This document shows, piece by piece, positions 17,107-24,398 of a stretch of 64,000 nt of DNA. The stretch covers positions 1-64,000 of the forward strand of contig NZ_JAIEUL010000020.1 of NCBI RefSeq assembly GCF_019599185.1. The letters are read 5' to 3'. The stretch's first letter is position 1; every line of letters starts with the position of its first letter. The stretch is from Cryobacterium inferilacus (lineage in GTDB: Bacteria; Actinomycetota; Actinomycetes; Actinomycetales; Microbacteriaceae). Under the pieces are notes generated by a model that did not search any database, had not been told where the DNA came from, and saw only the letters and a list, made by a program, of their open reading frames with translations. The translations under genes and the position numbers were made by a program.

Positions 17107-17124
17107 ATACAACGAGTGCTGTAC
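17107..17124. promoter_or_regulatory. relict CmtR-type operator ATACA-N8-TGTAC
   Basis: Same layout as 15704-15721 with one arm mismatch, located 9 bases upstream of the cmtR remnant. It may still bind the intact CmtR and affect the divergent DUF6153 gene 116 bases away. Confidence 0.4.
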
Positions 17125-17239
17125 TAAATGAAGCTGCAGAGTGCAAGCAAAACCGGCCCACGCTGGCGCTCTCGGTTTCAGGTAGCCTGTGGGAGGAAGT
17201 GTCGGCAAACCTCTTGACCGAATCCCGAACAAAGGTGAA

Positions 17240-17710
17240 ATGGCCTTGAACGGCAGCACAAGAACGGATCGCACCCCGAGGGATGCCTTACTCTCTGCGA
17301 TCGTGTCGATGCTGGCCATGGCCGCAATCTTGCTCAGCCTGCTTGCCATCCACTCGGCGAGGACCGGTCCTGAGTTCGGCGTTGCGCTTCCAGTCGCATC
17401 TTCGTCCGAGGTACAGCCAAGTAGCTCCCTCGCAATCGAGGCCGTTACTGCAGGCTCGGCTGTGACGGTTGCCGTCCACACTGCCAGAGCGTCGACCGCT
17501 TGGGCAGTAAACGGAATGTTGGGCTGCGCTCTCATCGCGATGAGTTGCGGACTCTTGCTGGTTCTCGCATGTCTGCTGCTCCGGGCACGATCGGCCGCAG
17601 TGCATGACCGTCTGCTAGATGACGTTGGGCCTCCTACCCAATCAACCTACGGCCCCCCGTTACACACATTTCGGCCCAATCTGACTCTTCTTTCCGTTAG
17701 TCGCGTCTAA
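17240..17710 (+). CDS. DUF6153 family protein, copper-associated
   Basis: 156 residues, two membrane segments (SAIVSMLAMAAILLSLLAIHS and NGMLGCALIAMSCGLLLVLA). They enclose an extracytoplasmic loop, and the protein ends LTLLSVSRV. This layout and the xxSxSRx end recur in the proteins at 37215-36787 and 53878-54357, so all three belong to one family. AAGGTG five bases before ATG 17240 fixes the start. The family has no known activity; here it precedes the resB-ccsB operon. Compared with the 53878 copy, the loop lacks most histidines. Confidence 0.7.
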   Translation: MALNGSTRTDRTPRDALLSAIVSMLAMAAILLSLLAIHSARTGPEFGVALPVASSSEVQPSSSLAIEAVTAGSAVTVAVHTARASTAWAVNGMLGCALIAMSCGLLLVLACLLLRARSAAVHDRLLDDVGPPTQSTYGPPLHTFRPNLTLLSVSRV

Positions 17711-17804
17711 ACCGACCCCCTTGCGCCCGCACCGGGACGCAGCGCACACCCACGTCCAAGGGACGACTCGGTTCAAGACAAACTCGACGATGAATGGAAC
17801 AAAG

Positions 17805-17996
17805 ATGCTCAGAAAACGTGCGGATGGCGACAGCCCTCGAACGCAGGCCGTGAATCGACGCACTGCCGGGAACGTATCGGCAAGAGATCACGTCGTTGGA
17901 GAGGGGACCGTCACTCAGCGAGCCCACGAATCGGCAGAAGCAAATGGACTTTTTCGTGCAGTCAAAGGATTTGCCGTGACCGAGCAGGGTCTTTAG
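17805..17996 (+). CDS. possible 63-residue protein upstream of resB
   Basis: Frame MLRKRADGDSPRTQAVNRRT to AVTEQGL, hydrophilic, no family recognised. Its stop TAG overlaps the resB start GTG by one base (TAGTG), which suggests translational coupling. GGAAC precedes ATG 17805 in a context (GAATGGAACAA) similar to that before the DUF305 gene at 54449. ATG 17790 is an alternative start. It could also be non-coding leader. Confidence 0.3.
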   Translation: MLRKRADGDSPRTQAVNRRTAGNVSARDHVVGEGTVTQRAHESAEANGLFRAVKGFAVTEQGL

Positions 17997-19687
17997 TGTC
18001 GCGCCCGCTCGACCACCACGACTCCAAGCCGCCCGCCGATGGTGTCATCCAACCGGCACTTGACTTCAGAGGCTGGCTGCGCTGGTTCTGGCGCCAGCTC
18101 ACGAGCATGCGCACGGCGCTGCTACTGCTCCTGCTGCTCGCGATCGCGGCAGTCCCCGGCTCTCTCGTACCCCAACGCAGCTCCGACCCAAACGGTGTCA
18201 CCCAATACTTCACCGACAACCCCGAACTCGCTCCTGCCCTCGACAGCATCCAAGCCTTCGATGTTTACTCCTCTGCTTGGTTCTCCTCGATCTACCTCCT
18301 GCTGTTTATCTCGCTCATCGGCTGCGTGATCCCACGCACACGGCACCACCTCCAAGCGCTTCGGGCAAAGCCACCGAAAACACCGGCACGTCTGAGCCGT
18401 CTGGCCGGCTTCACCACGCGCAACGCCCCTGCCGGCACGGATGCGGCGGCGGCCGTTGAATCTGCACAACACCTCCTAAAATCCAAGGGATATCGTGTCG
18501 CGCTCTTCGACGCAGGCCCTGAGCCCTCGGTCTCCGCCGAGCGCGGTTACCTCCGCGAAACCGGTAATCTCGTCTTCCACTTGGCCCTGGTCGGCATCCT
18601 GATCACCGTCGGTTTCGGCAGCGGGTATGGATTCAGCGGGCAGCGGGTGCTCGTCGAAGGCCAGAGCTTCGTCAACACGCTGCTGGCCTATGACTCGTTC
18701 AACCCCGGTCGCTTCTTCAACGATGAGAGCCTTGACCCGTACAAGCTCACGCTGGACAGCTTCGACGTCGAATACGAGACGCAGAACCTCAGCGCCTACG
18801 GCCAGCCGGTGGACTACATCGCCGGGGTCACAGTTACGGAGCGGGAACGGTCGGCGCAGTCCGATGAGGTGAAAGTTAACGCCCCGTTGCGTGCCGGAGG
18901 AACAGACATTTTCCTGCTGGGCAACGGCTACGCACCCACGATCACCGTCAAGGATCCGGACGGCACAATTGTTTTCACCGACTCGATTCCCTTCCTGCCC
19001 CAGGATTCAAACCTCACGTCCCTCGGAGTGGTGAAAGTCCCGGACGGTCTCGCAGAGCAACTGGGCATGATTGGTTTCCTCTACCCCACCCAGGCCGAGG
19101 CCAAGTCTGGTGCTTACTTCTCCTCATACCCTGACCTTGCGTACCCGCTGCTCACCCTCAACGTGTTCTCGGGCGACCTCGGGCTTGACAAGGGTGTGCC
19201 CACATCCGTCTATGCGCTCACCACCGACAACATGACTCAGCTAACCGGCGGCACCACGGGGTCCAAGTCGCTTGAGCTGAAGCCGGGCGAGACTCAGCAA
19301 CTGCCCAACGGGCTCGGCACGGTTACTTTCGAGGACGCCGACCCGGGCGCCAAATCCGGCGATTTCTCTGGCTCCGTCTTGAGGTTCGCTTCCTTCGACA
19401 TCAACAGGGACCCGGCGCAGGGCTGGGTGCTCCTCTTCTCCGTGTTCGTGCTGCTGGGTCTGCTCACTTCGTTGTTCGTCCCGCGCCGCCGGGTGTGGGT
19501 GAGAGCAGCCCGCCGTGTTGACGGGTCGATACGCCTCGAGTACGCGGGTCTCGCTCGCGGCGATGACCCTGCCCTCGAAGCGGCGGTGGCAGACCTCGCC
19601 GACCGCCACAGTGCGGCGTTTACGCTGCCGATCACGTCCACCGAGAAACCGAAAAGCCACGGAGGCCAATCTAATGAATCTCAATGA
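17996..19687 (+). CDS. resB: cytochrome c biogenesis protein ResB
   Basis: 563 residues. Membrane anchors: MRTALLLLLLLAIAAVPGSL followed by VPQR; AWFSSIYLLLFISLIGCVIP; NLVFHLALVGILITVGFG; and near the C-terminus GWVLLFSVFVLLGLLTSLFV. A large extracytoplasmic domain lies between. ResB pairs with CcsB to carry heme across the membrane and attach it to apocytochromes c (system II). It starts at GTG 17996 and overlaps ccsB by 14 bases. Matching CcdA and ResA-like genes are at 37-38.7 kb. Confidence 0.93.
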   Translation: MSRPLDHHDSKPPADGVIQPALDFRGWLRWFWRQLTSMRTALLLLLLLAIAAVPGSLVPQRSSDPNGVTQYFTDNPELAPALDSIQAFDVYSSAWFSSIYLLLFISLIGCVIPRTRHHLQALRAKPPKTPARLSRLAGFTTRNAPAGTDAAAAVESAQHLLKSKGYRVALFDAGPEPSVSAERGYLRETGNLVFHLALVGILITVGFGSGYGFSGQRVLVEGQSFVNTLLAYDSFNPGRFFNDESLDPYKLTLDSFDVEYETQNLSAYGQPVDYIAGVTVTERERSAQSDEVKVNAPLRAGGTDIFLLGNGYAPTITVKDPDGTIVFTDSIPFLPQDSNLTSLGVVKVPDGLAEQLGMIGFLYPTQAEAKSGAYFSSYPDLAYPLLTLNVFSGDLGLDKGVPTSVYALTTDNMTQLTGGTTGSKSLELKPGETQQLPNGLGTVTFEDADPGAKSGDFSGSVLRFASFDINRDPAQGWVLLFSVFVLLGLLTSLFVPRRRVWVRAARRVDGSIRLEYAGLARGDDPALEAAVADLADRHSAAFTLPITSTEKPKSHGGQSNESQ

Positions 19688-20669
19688 TCTCTCGATACTG
19701 AGCCTGTACTCCGCTATGGGCGTGTACATGCTTGCGTTCATCGCATTTTCGATTGACCTAGCCAGGCGCTCTTCGGCTGTCGATGCCGCGCCCGCCGCCG
19801 CGCAGTTCGCTGCCACGGCCGGCAACCCTACCTCGACTGAATCCGGCGGCACGAGGACCCTGACCCGGATCAGCGCCGGCATCGCAAACGATGCTGCCAT
19901 GCCGTATGGCCGCTCGGCCAGCTTGCGCGTCGGCGTCTCGCTCACCGGGCTCGCCTGGGCGCTACACCTGGTCGCCACGGTGCTCCGCGGAATCGCCGCA
20001 GAACGTGTGCCATGGGCAAACATGTACGAGTTCGCGATGATTGGCACCCTGCTCATCATGACGGTGTTTCTGACCGCGCTCACTCGAGCGGACCTGCGCT
20101 TCCTCGGTACCTTCGTCACCGGATTGGTGCTGATCTTGCTGGGCATCGCCGCTCTCAGGTACTACGTCGAGATTGCCCCGCTACCACCGGCGCTGCAATC
20201 GGTGTGGCTGGTCATCCACGTCTTCGTCGCATCACTTGGTACCGGCTACTTTGCGCTCGGCTTCGCCCTGTCCGCCGTGCAGCTGATTCAGTTCAGGCGA
20301 GAGCGCCTCGTGGCCGAGCATCGGCCGACACGGCTACGGTTCCTGGCCACGCTGCCCTCGTCTGCGACGTTGGAGAACCTCGCTTACCGAAGCAACATCA
20401 TCGGCTTCGTCCTCTGGACATTCACTCTCATCGCCGGATCGGTCTGGGCAGAGCAGGCGTGGGGTCGCTACTGGGGTTGGGACACCAAGGAAGTCTGGAC
20501 CTTCATCATCTGGGTCATCTACGCAGGCTACATCCACGCCAGGGCGACCCGCGGGTGGCGCGGCTCGCGATCGGCGTGGCTCTCGATCATCGGCTTCAGC
20601 GCCGTGCTATTCAACTTCGGCATTGTGAACGTCTTCTTCACAGGCCTCCACTCGTACTCCGGCCTGTAG
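19674..20669 (+). CDS. ccsB: cytochrome c biogenesis protein CcsB/ResC
   Basis: 331 residues, about eight membrane segments. The heme-handling WWD-type motif WGRYWGWDTKEVWTFIIW is near residue 255, with conserved histidines in the neighbouring helices (HLVATV, VIHVFVASLG, IHARATRG). It works with ResB as the heme exporter and synthetase. GGAGG before ATG 19674 and overlap with the resB end fix the start. It closes the resB-ccsB unit; the next gene is on the other strand. Region 20670-20890 shows no gene. Confidence 0.93.
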   Translation: MNLNDLSILSLYSAMGVYMLAFIAFSIDLARRSSAVDAAPAAAQFAATAGNPTSTESGGTRTLTRISAGIANDAAMPYGRSASLRVGVSLTGLAWALHLVATVLRGIAAERVPWANMYEFAMIGTLLIMTVFLTALTRADLRFLGTFVTGLVLILLGIAALRYYVEIAPLPPALQSVWLVIHVFVASLGTGYFALGFALSAVQLIQFRRERLVAEHRPTRLRFLATLPSSATLENLAYRSNIIGFVLWTFTLIAGSVWAEQAWGRYWGWDTKEVWTFIIWVIYAGYIHARATRGWRGSRSAWLSIIGFSAVLFNFGIVNVFFTGLHSYSGL

Positions 20670-20890
20670 CCCCGCCGGAAAACACACTGGCCCCGGCAGG
20701 CGGCCCCTGTCGCAATCGCAGCGCTTTGATCGCCTGCTTCGTGTCTTTGGCATCGGCGTGAGCACTGCCCTAAACGCCCGAGGACTAGCTCAGGTGGGGA
20801 AAGTTGGCCCGGACATTTCTGATCCGCCGCAACTTGAATCCTCGCCGGTGTTGGTCCGCTGAGGCTTGTTGGCGCCGTCGTGTTGGTTTC

Positions 20891-21355
20891 CTACGTCACG
20901 TCGGGAGTTGTGGCGGCCGAGGCAGATTTTAGTAGAGCATCGGCGACTCGCTGCGGGTGCCTGGTGGACAGGAGCCAGTAGGGAGCGGGGTCTTCTGGGT
21001 CGGTGAGGGGGATCTTGATGACGGGTGATACCCATCCTCGGAGCAAGAGCCAAGCGCGTGCGTCTAGGCGTTGGCCTCGCTCGAGAGTGGCTTGCTCGGC
21101 TAGGAAGACCTGTGGCGTACCGATGTGCTCAATTGGAAGTCGCGCTGGTCCTGCGATGAGGTACGAATCAGTCACAGCTATTGTCGGGGACGCGAGAACG
21201 AGCACAGCGATTATGCCGGTGTAGAGAACGGCTGCGGTCAGTACGCCCACGGTTGGGTTGATGGGGAGGAAGACGAGCAGGCTCGCGGGGATCACAAGCG
21301 CAGTGAAGATGAATATAGAGGGTGATGGCCACAGACGTTCCCGGTGGTAGTACAT
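20891..21355 (-). CDS. DUF3093 family membrane protein
   Basis: 154 residues. MYYHRERLWPSPSIFIFTAL opens the protein, as in actinobacterial DUF3093 proteins. Two membrane helices follow (up to PASLLVFLP and VLTAAVLYTGIIAVLVLA). The soluble region RGWVSPVIKIPLTDPEDPAP with WLLSTRHPQRVADAL is the other family signature. Function unknown; usually a core actinobacterial gene. Convergent with ccsB. Confidence 0.8.
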   Translation of the reverse strand: MYYHRERLWPSPSIFIFTALVIPASLLVFLPINPTVGVLTAAVLYTGIIAVLVLASPTIAVTDSYLIAGPARLPIEHIGTPQVFLAEQATLERGQRLDARAWLLLRGWVSPVIKIPLTDPEDPAPYWLLSTRHPQRVADALLKSASAATTPDVT

Positions 21356-21465
21356 GGCTATGAGACCCGAGCTTCCGCGCTGAAGTGCGCATAGAACAGC
21401 GAACGTTTAGGTGGGACGTCGCCCACAATCTGATCCGCCAAGTTTACGGCCATCACACGACCCAG

Positions 21466-21648
21466 CTACCTCAGGTCGTCCGAGAGAGCAGCAAGGGCGG
21501 CGTCCACGCTTTCATATACGCCGCGGTTCATATCCGCTGCATCTATGACGACGTATCCTTCCGGCGTCCTAGCGATGGTTCCAACATATTGCTGGTCGCG
21601 CCTGACCGTGAGAACGTCCGGGGTTGCTTCGTCAAACGAGAGCACCAC
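21466..21648 (-). CDS. small hypothetical protein (60 residues)
   Basis: MVLSFDEATPDVLTVRRDQQ to ALSDDLR, no recognised family. The composition is that of a small soluble alpha/beta protein. GTG 21648 is the start; no strong ribosome site. It begins 8 bases after the end of the zinc-ribbon gene on the same strand, so it is probably the second gene of that operon. Confidence 0.5.
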   Translation of the reverse strand: MVLSFDEATPDVLTVRRDQQYVGTIARTPEGYVVIDAADMNRGVYESVDAALAALSDDLR

Positions 21649-21656
21649 GACAACGC

Positions 21657-21947
21657 TTAGTCGAAAAGCTCACCCAACCAGCCCTGACGTTTTCGCTTCC
21701 GCCCATCGGAATAGCCGCCGTGACCTTGCCCATGACTGGAGCCGTGGTCACCCTCGCGGGGACGATTATCGTTCGAACGGTAGTCAGTCGGCTCTGCTTG
21801 GAACGGCTGGTTCACAATGGATCGCTCGACTATCTTGTCAATTTCTCCGCGGTCCAACCAGACACCGCGACACTGCGGGCAATAGTCAATCTCGATGCCT
21901 GCTCGCTCTGTCATGACAAGCTGGGCGTCATCAATAGGGCACTTCAT
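21657..21947 (-). CDS. TFIIB-type zinc-ribbon protein
   Basis: 96 residues. CPIDDAQL (a single Cys) and CPQCRGVWLDRGEIDKIVER form the zf-TFIIB domain, here with one CxxC pair intact and the first pair reduced to C-P-I-D. A charged glycine/histidine-rich stretch (EGDHGSSHGQGHGGYSDG) and the end QGWLGELFD follow. Such small zinc ribbons are widespread in actinomycetes with unknown function. Confidence 0.8.
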   Translation of the reverse strand: MKCPIDDAQLVMTERAGIEIDYCPQCRGVWLDRGEIDKIVERSIVNQPFQAEPTDYRSNDNRPREGDHGSSHGQGHGGYSDGRKRKRQGWLGELFD

Positions 21948-22070
21948 GCGGTGATCGGTTCCATGCCACGAACATATCGACCGATACTGACAACACGCCG
22001 CGAACGGAGCCGCCGTGGTGGGGAAGAAAGCTGCCGCTAATTCCCTGTTAGCTCTCGCTAGGGTTAGAGA

Positions 22071-22427
22071 ATGCGCACCGACAAACGCCCAACAGGAACT
22101 CCTGTGGATCCTCCGTTCACGCGCTCCGCCCTCGCTCCCGGCCTACTCGGTGCAATCGTCCTGTTGGCTGGCTTAGCGCTGCTCGATGTCGAAAGTTACC
22201 TCATCATTCGCTATGTCGTCAGCATCCTGGCGGTTATCGTGTGTGTCTTCACGATCCAGGCAAAGGCGTGGTGGTGGCTGATCCTACTGGCGCCGATCGC
22301 CGTTCTCTGGAACCCGGTCATCGTCATCGAGTTGCAAGGCCAAGGGTGGGCGTCCGCACAGTTCCTTGCCGCGCTGGCGCTCATCATCGTTGGCGTGAGG
22401 CTCAAGGTCCCAAACCATCGAGATTAG
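22071..22427 (+). CDS. DUF6804 family membrane protein
   Basis: 118 residues, four hydrophobic segments: LLGAIVLLAGLALLDVESYL, IIRYVVSILAVIVCVFTIQA, WWWLILLAPIAVLWNP and FLAALALIIVGVRL. The order and the AKAWWWLILLAPIAVLWNPV stretch fit the DUF6804 family, which has no assigned function. No strong ribosome site. It lies upstream of lnt on the same strand, 302 bases apart. Confidence 0.65.
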   Translation: MRTDKRPTGTPVDPPFTRSALAPGLLGAIVLLAGLALLDVESYLIIRYVVSILAVIVCVFTIQAKAWWWLILLAPIAVLWNPVIVIELQGQGWASAQFLAALALIIVGVRLKVPNHRD

Positions 22428-22729
22428 CGAGAACCCGCGAATGGCTCACAAGAACGCACCCCCTGTCGGTCAACCCCAGCAGCGCAGGCAAGTGTGTGTC
22501 AGCTGCTCCGTGCACCGCTCGTGTGCGCCATCCAAGTGGGAACTTACTCCGCCCCGTTGGCAGCCCCCTAAAGGGCAACCACGCATATCCGAGTGCTTCA
22601 ATACCTGCCCTTGCCATCAACATTTCCTGGCCGACAGGCGCCCTGTCGCACCGTTCTGGAGACAACCTTGCTCAATCACTTCGCCAGCGTTCAGAGCCGC
22701 CTCAGCGCGCAAACCGCACTGAGGAACCG
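22428..22729 (+). other. intergenic region before lnt, no gene supported
   Basis: Two frames are open here. One (22441-22722) is cysteine- and proline-rich without similarity; the other is the upstream extension of lnt and overlaps the DUF6804 gene. Neither has a ribosome site or family resemblance. No tRNA, clear terminator or palindrome was found. Confidence 0.4.
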
Positions 22730-24373
22730 TTGCTAACTGAAACTGGCACCGCTGGAACTCGGCTGCGCCCTCCGCGCACACCTCCGCTCAGGAACGGTCA
22801 GCCACCGTTCTGGCTTGCCCTCGTCCTGGCGGTGAGCGGCGGGATAGTGAATGCCTTGGCCTTTCCAGGTCTCGGCTGGTGGCCGCTGATCTTCATTGGC
22901 ACTCCTCTCATACTCGGATCTCTTATCGGCCGCCGGGTCCGAGGTGCCCTCGTAGTGGGTTTCCTCGGGGGGTTCGCTTTCTGGGGAACTCACATCCTGT
23001 GGCTCACCGTTTACCTCGGCCCGGTTCCGTGGCTCGCCCTCGCAGGCCTCGAAGCGGTCTTTTTCGCCGCGGGCTGCGCGCTCATCGCCGTGGCTTGGCG
23101 ATTCACCGATCGAGCATTCCGTGGCGACTTCGGACGGTACGGTTTTACACCGATTGTCGTCGCCTGCCTGTGGACCCTGCGAGAGTTTGTCACCAGCAAC
23201 TGGCCGTATGGCGGATTTTCGTGGGGCCGGCTGGCCTTCTCTCAATCGGAAAGCCCCTTCGGCGAGCTGGTGGCATGGGTCGGAATATCCGGGCTCTCCT
23301 TTCTGCTCGCCTGGGTGGGAGCGCTATTCGTCCAAGTCTTGCGTAGTCGGACTTTCCGAAGGCGGGCAGCCCTGGCCGTCATCCCTGTTGGGCTCATTAC
23401 TGTGTTCCTCGCCGTGCCGCCGGTTGCTATAGCTGAGGCGGGCACCATGCGCGTCGCCGGGGTTCAGGGCGATTCGGATGCAGGTCTGTTTGGGGAGTAC
23501 AAGCCCGGGGAGATCCTTGGCGACCACGTTGCCGCTACGGAACCTCTCTATGGAGAGGACGTCGACGTCGTCGTCTGGCCGGAGAACGCGGCTGACCTCA
23601 ACCCGCTCAAGAATGGCCAGGCCGCAGATATTCTCGACGACGTCACGGAACGGATGAACGCTCCGTTGGTGACTGGAACGATCACGTCCGACGGCGACAA
23701 GACGTTCAATAGCCTGCTGCTGTGGAACCGCGGCTCTGGAGCTGTCGATCAGTACGACAAGATGCATCCGGTGCCATTTGCCGAGTACATTCCGGACCGT
23801 GATTTCTGGTTTCCACTTGCGCCGGGATTGCTCTCGCTCATTCCCCGCGATTACACGATTGGGACCCGGGACAATATCTTCGAGTTAGAAGAGGTGAAGG
23901 CGGGCCTTGCAATTTGCTTCGATATCGTCGATGACAACCTCATCCGCCAGATGGTAGCTGGTGGGGCCGAGCTCATTCTGGCTCCCTCAAACAACGCTGA
24001 CTTTGGCCGCAGCGACGAAAGTGTCCAGCAACTGGCCATCGCCCGCCTGCGCGCCATTGAGTACGGTCGCAGCGTCGTGAACGTATCAACTGTGGGCACA
24101 TCAGCAGTGATCGCCCCCGATGGGAGCACGATCGATCGCCTACCCGCATTCACGCCCGGGTCCATGGTCGAGGATGTTCCACTGAGCACGACGATCACAC
24201 CGGCCGCACTCCTCGGTGCCGGGATCGAATTGACGCTCTCGGCCTTCGGATTGGCTGGTCTCGTCCTCGCTCTGATCGTTGGCCGAGGTATCGGCGCCCC
24301 CCAGGGAACCGGCGGCAAATCTGGAAAACTCTCCCCGTCGCGGCTCACTCGTGACGAAGAGCCACACACCTGA
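22730..24373 (+). CDS. lnt: apolipoprotein N-acyltransferase Lnt
   Basis: 547 residues. N-terminal six-helix membrane part including FPGLGWWPLIFIGTPL and SNWPYGGFSWGRLAFSQ, then a carbon-nitrogen-hydrolase domain. The catalytic Glu-Lys-Cys triad is visible in VVWPENA, QYDKMHPVPFAEYIP and LAICFDIV. It adds the third acyl chain to lipoproteins. TTG 22730 is chosen: GAGGAA lies just upstream and the frame further upstream overlaps another gene. It fits the many lipoproteins of this island and the lgt copy at 58383. A C-terminal membrane helix ends the protein. Confidence 0.9.
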   Translation: MLTETGTAGTRLRPPRTPPLRNGQPPFWLALVLAVSGGIVNALAFPGLGWWPLIFIGTPLILGSLIGRRVRGALVVGFLGGFAFWGTHILWLTVYLGPVPWLALAGLEAVFFAAGCALIAVAWRFTDRAFRGDFGRYGFTPIVVACLWTLREFVTSNWPYGGFSWGRLAFSQSESPFGELVAWVGISGLSFLLAWVGALFVQVLRSRTFRRRAALAVIPVGLITVFLAVPPVAIAEAGTMRVAGVQGDSDAGLFGEYKPGEILGDHVAATEPLYGEDVDVVVWPENAADLNPLKNGQAADILDDVTERMNAPLVTGTITSDGDKTFNSLLLWNRGSGAVDQYDKMHPVPFAEYIPDRDFWFPLAPGLLSLIPRDYTIGTRDNIFELEEVKAGLAICFDIVDDNLIRQMVAGGAELILAPSNNADFGRSDESVQQLAIARLRAIEYGRSVVNVSTVGTSAVIAPDGSTIDRLPAFTPGSMVEDVPLSTTITPAALLGAGIELTLSAFGLAGLVLALIVGRGIGAPQGTGGKSGKLSPSRLTRDEEPHT

Positions 24374-24398
24374 CAGCGCGGACGAAAACAGATGCGGT

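Noticed and set aside
20670..20890. terminator or small RNA between ccsB and the DUF3093 gene
   Set aside because: GC-rich stretches are present but no stable symmetric stem was found by eye.
22441..22722. 93-codon cysteine/proline-rich frame before lnt
   Set aside because: No ribosome site, family or coupling; composition looks like chance.
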